A stretch of DNA of 5,682 bases. Source: an uncultured Desulfovibrio sp. (GTDB lineage Bacteria > Desulfobacterota > Desulfovibrionia > Desulfovibrionales > Desulfovibrionaceae). The notes under the pieces are model-generated. The model saw nothing but the letters and a program-made list of their open reading frames with translations, searched no databases and was not told where the DNA came from. Both the position numbers and the translations under genes were made by a program. The stretch covers positions 1 through 5,682 of the forward strand of contig CAMLXE010000127.1 of the NCBI GenBank assembly GCA_946490455.1, given 5' to 3'. This document shows, piece by piece, positions 5,339-5,682 of the stretch. Numbering within the stretch: the stretch's first letter is position 1; each line of letters starts with the position of its first letter.

Positions 5339-5682
5339 ATGCCAACGGCGTGATCTCCTTTCGTATCCTTACGGGCCCTCATATGGGGGCCGAAATCGTT
5401 CTTCCGGAGGGAGCCGTTTCCATAGGCTCCGATGATTCCTGTGACATCATCCTGCAGGACAGTTCGGTAGCGCCGCGTCATGCGCAACTTGCTATTGTGA
5501 AGACAGAGCAGGGACTTTCTGTTCAGATTACACCGCTGGACAAGGCTGTCCTGATACGAGGAGAAAAGGTGCCGGCTGAAGGTCAGGATCTTCCCTCGCG
5601 TACCCCCTGTTTTCTTGGTTTGTCCTGCCTTGCCTGGATTCCTGTTGAAGAAAGTGCCGATGCCTGGGGATCTGTCCTTGCT
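5335..5682 (+). CDS. sctD: Type III secretion inner-membrane ring protein SctD (YscD family), N-terminal part
   Basis: The ATG overlaps the sctC stop (ATGA), with GGTGGGGA just upstream, and the frame stays open for 116 codons to the window edge. The visible part is a cytoplasmic FHA-like domain: FRILTGPHMGAEIVLPEG, then SIGSDDSCDIILQDSSVAPR and HAQLAIV. This is the order of strands and turns found at the N-terminus of YscD/PrgH-type ring proteins, where it contacts the sorting platform under the export apparatus. The Arg and Ser that hold phosphothreonine in classical FHA domains (IGR and S-x-x-H) are replaced here (IGS, A-P-R-H), as is common in SctD, so phosphopeptide binding is unlikely. 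The membrane helix and the periplasmic ring domains would lie beyond the window. Position directly after sctC is a frequent T3SS arrangement. Confidence 0.9.
   Translation, partial: MNANGVISFRILTGPHMGAEIVLPEGAVSIGSDDSCDIILQDSSVAPRHAQLAIVKTEQGLSVQITPLDKAVLIRGEKVPAEGQDLPSRTPCFLGLSCLAWIPVEESADAWGSVLA

Overview
This window is an internal slice of a type III secretion system (T3SS, injectisome) gene cluster, with every gene on the + strand. In order it holds the last codons of a cut-off upstream gene (1-66), a class II translocator chaperone of the SycD/LcrH family (103-582), the large translocator SctE of the YopB/SseC/EspD type (593-1621), the small translocator SctB of the YopD/SseD/EspB type (1663-2544), a non-coding gap of about 480 bases (2545-3026), a small CesT/SycE-like class I chaperone (3027-3476), the outer-membrane secretin SctC (3473-5338), and the start of the inner-membrane ring protein SctD with an FHA domain (5335 to the window edge).

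There are two blocks. The left block (1-2544) makes the translocation machinery. SctE and SctB insert into the host membrane as the pore, and the SycD-like chaperone holds them soluble before export. The order chaperone, large translocator, small translocator resembles the SPI-2/Edwardsiella arrangement (sseB-sscA-sseC-sseD), so the gene cut at the left edge may be a filament or tip protein (SctA), although only 21 residues are visible. The right block (3027 onward) makes the envelope-spanning base: secretin and inner ring, with a class I chaperone translationally coupled in front. The coupling is tight: GTGA between chaperone and sctC, ATGA between sctC and sctD.

The gap between the blocks looks regulatory. 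A long hairpin follows the sctB stop, a terminator-like hairpin with a T run lies further down, and a sigma70-like promoter (TTGACA, 16 bases, CATAAT) sits just before the second block. That promoter lies inside two nested inverted repeats with a shared centre and a direct repeat of one helical turn. This suggests two transcription units, with the base operon under its own control.

The organism is a Gram-negative bacterium, since it has an outer-membrane secretin with a signal peptide. Moderate GC content by eye and the general look of the proteins are compatible with Desulfovibrionaceae or another proteobacterial lineage, but I cannot fix the taxon from the sequence alone. The system itself belongs to a known class. 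The less ordinary parts are the regulatory gap, the coupling of a class I chaperone to the secretin, and several low-complexity additions in SctC.
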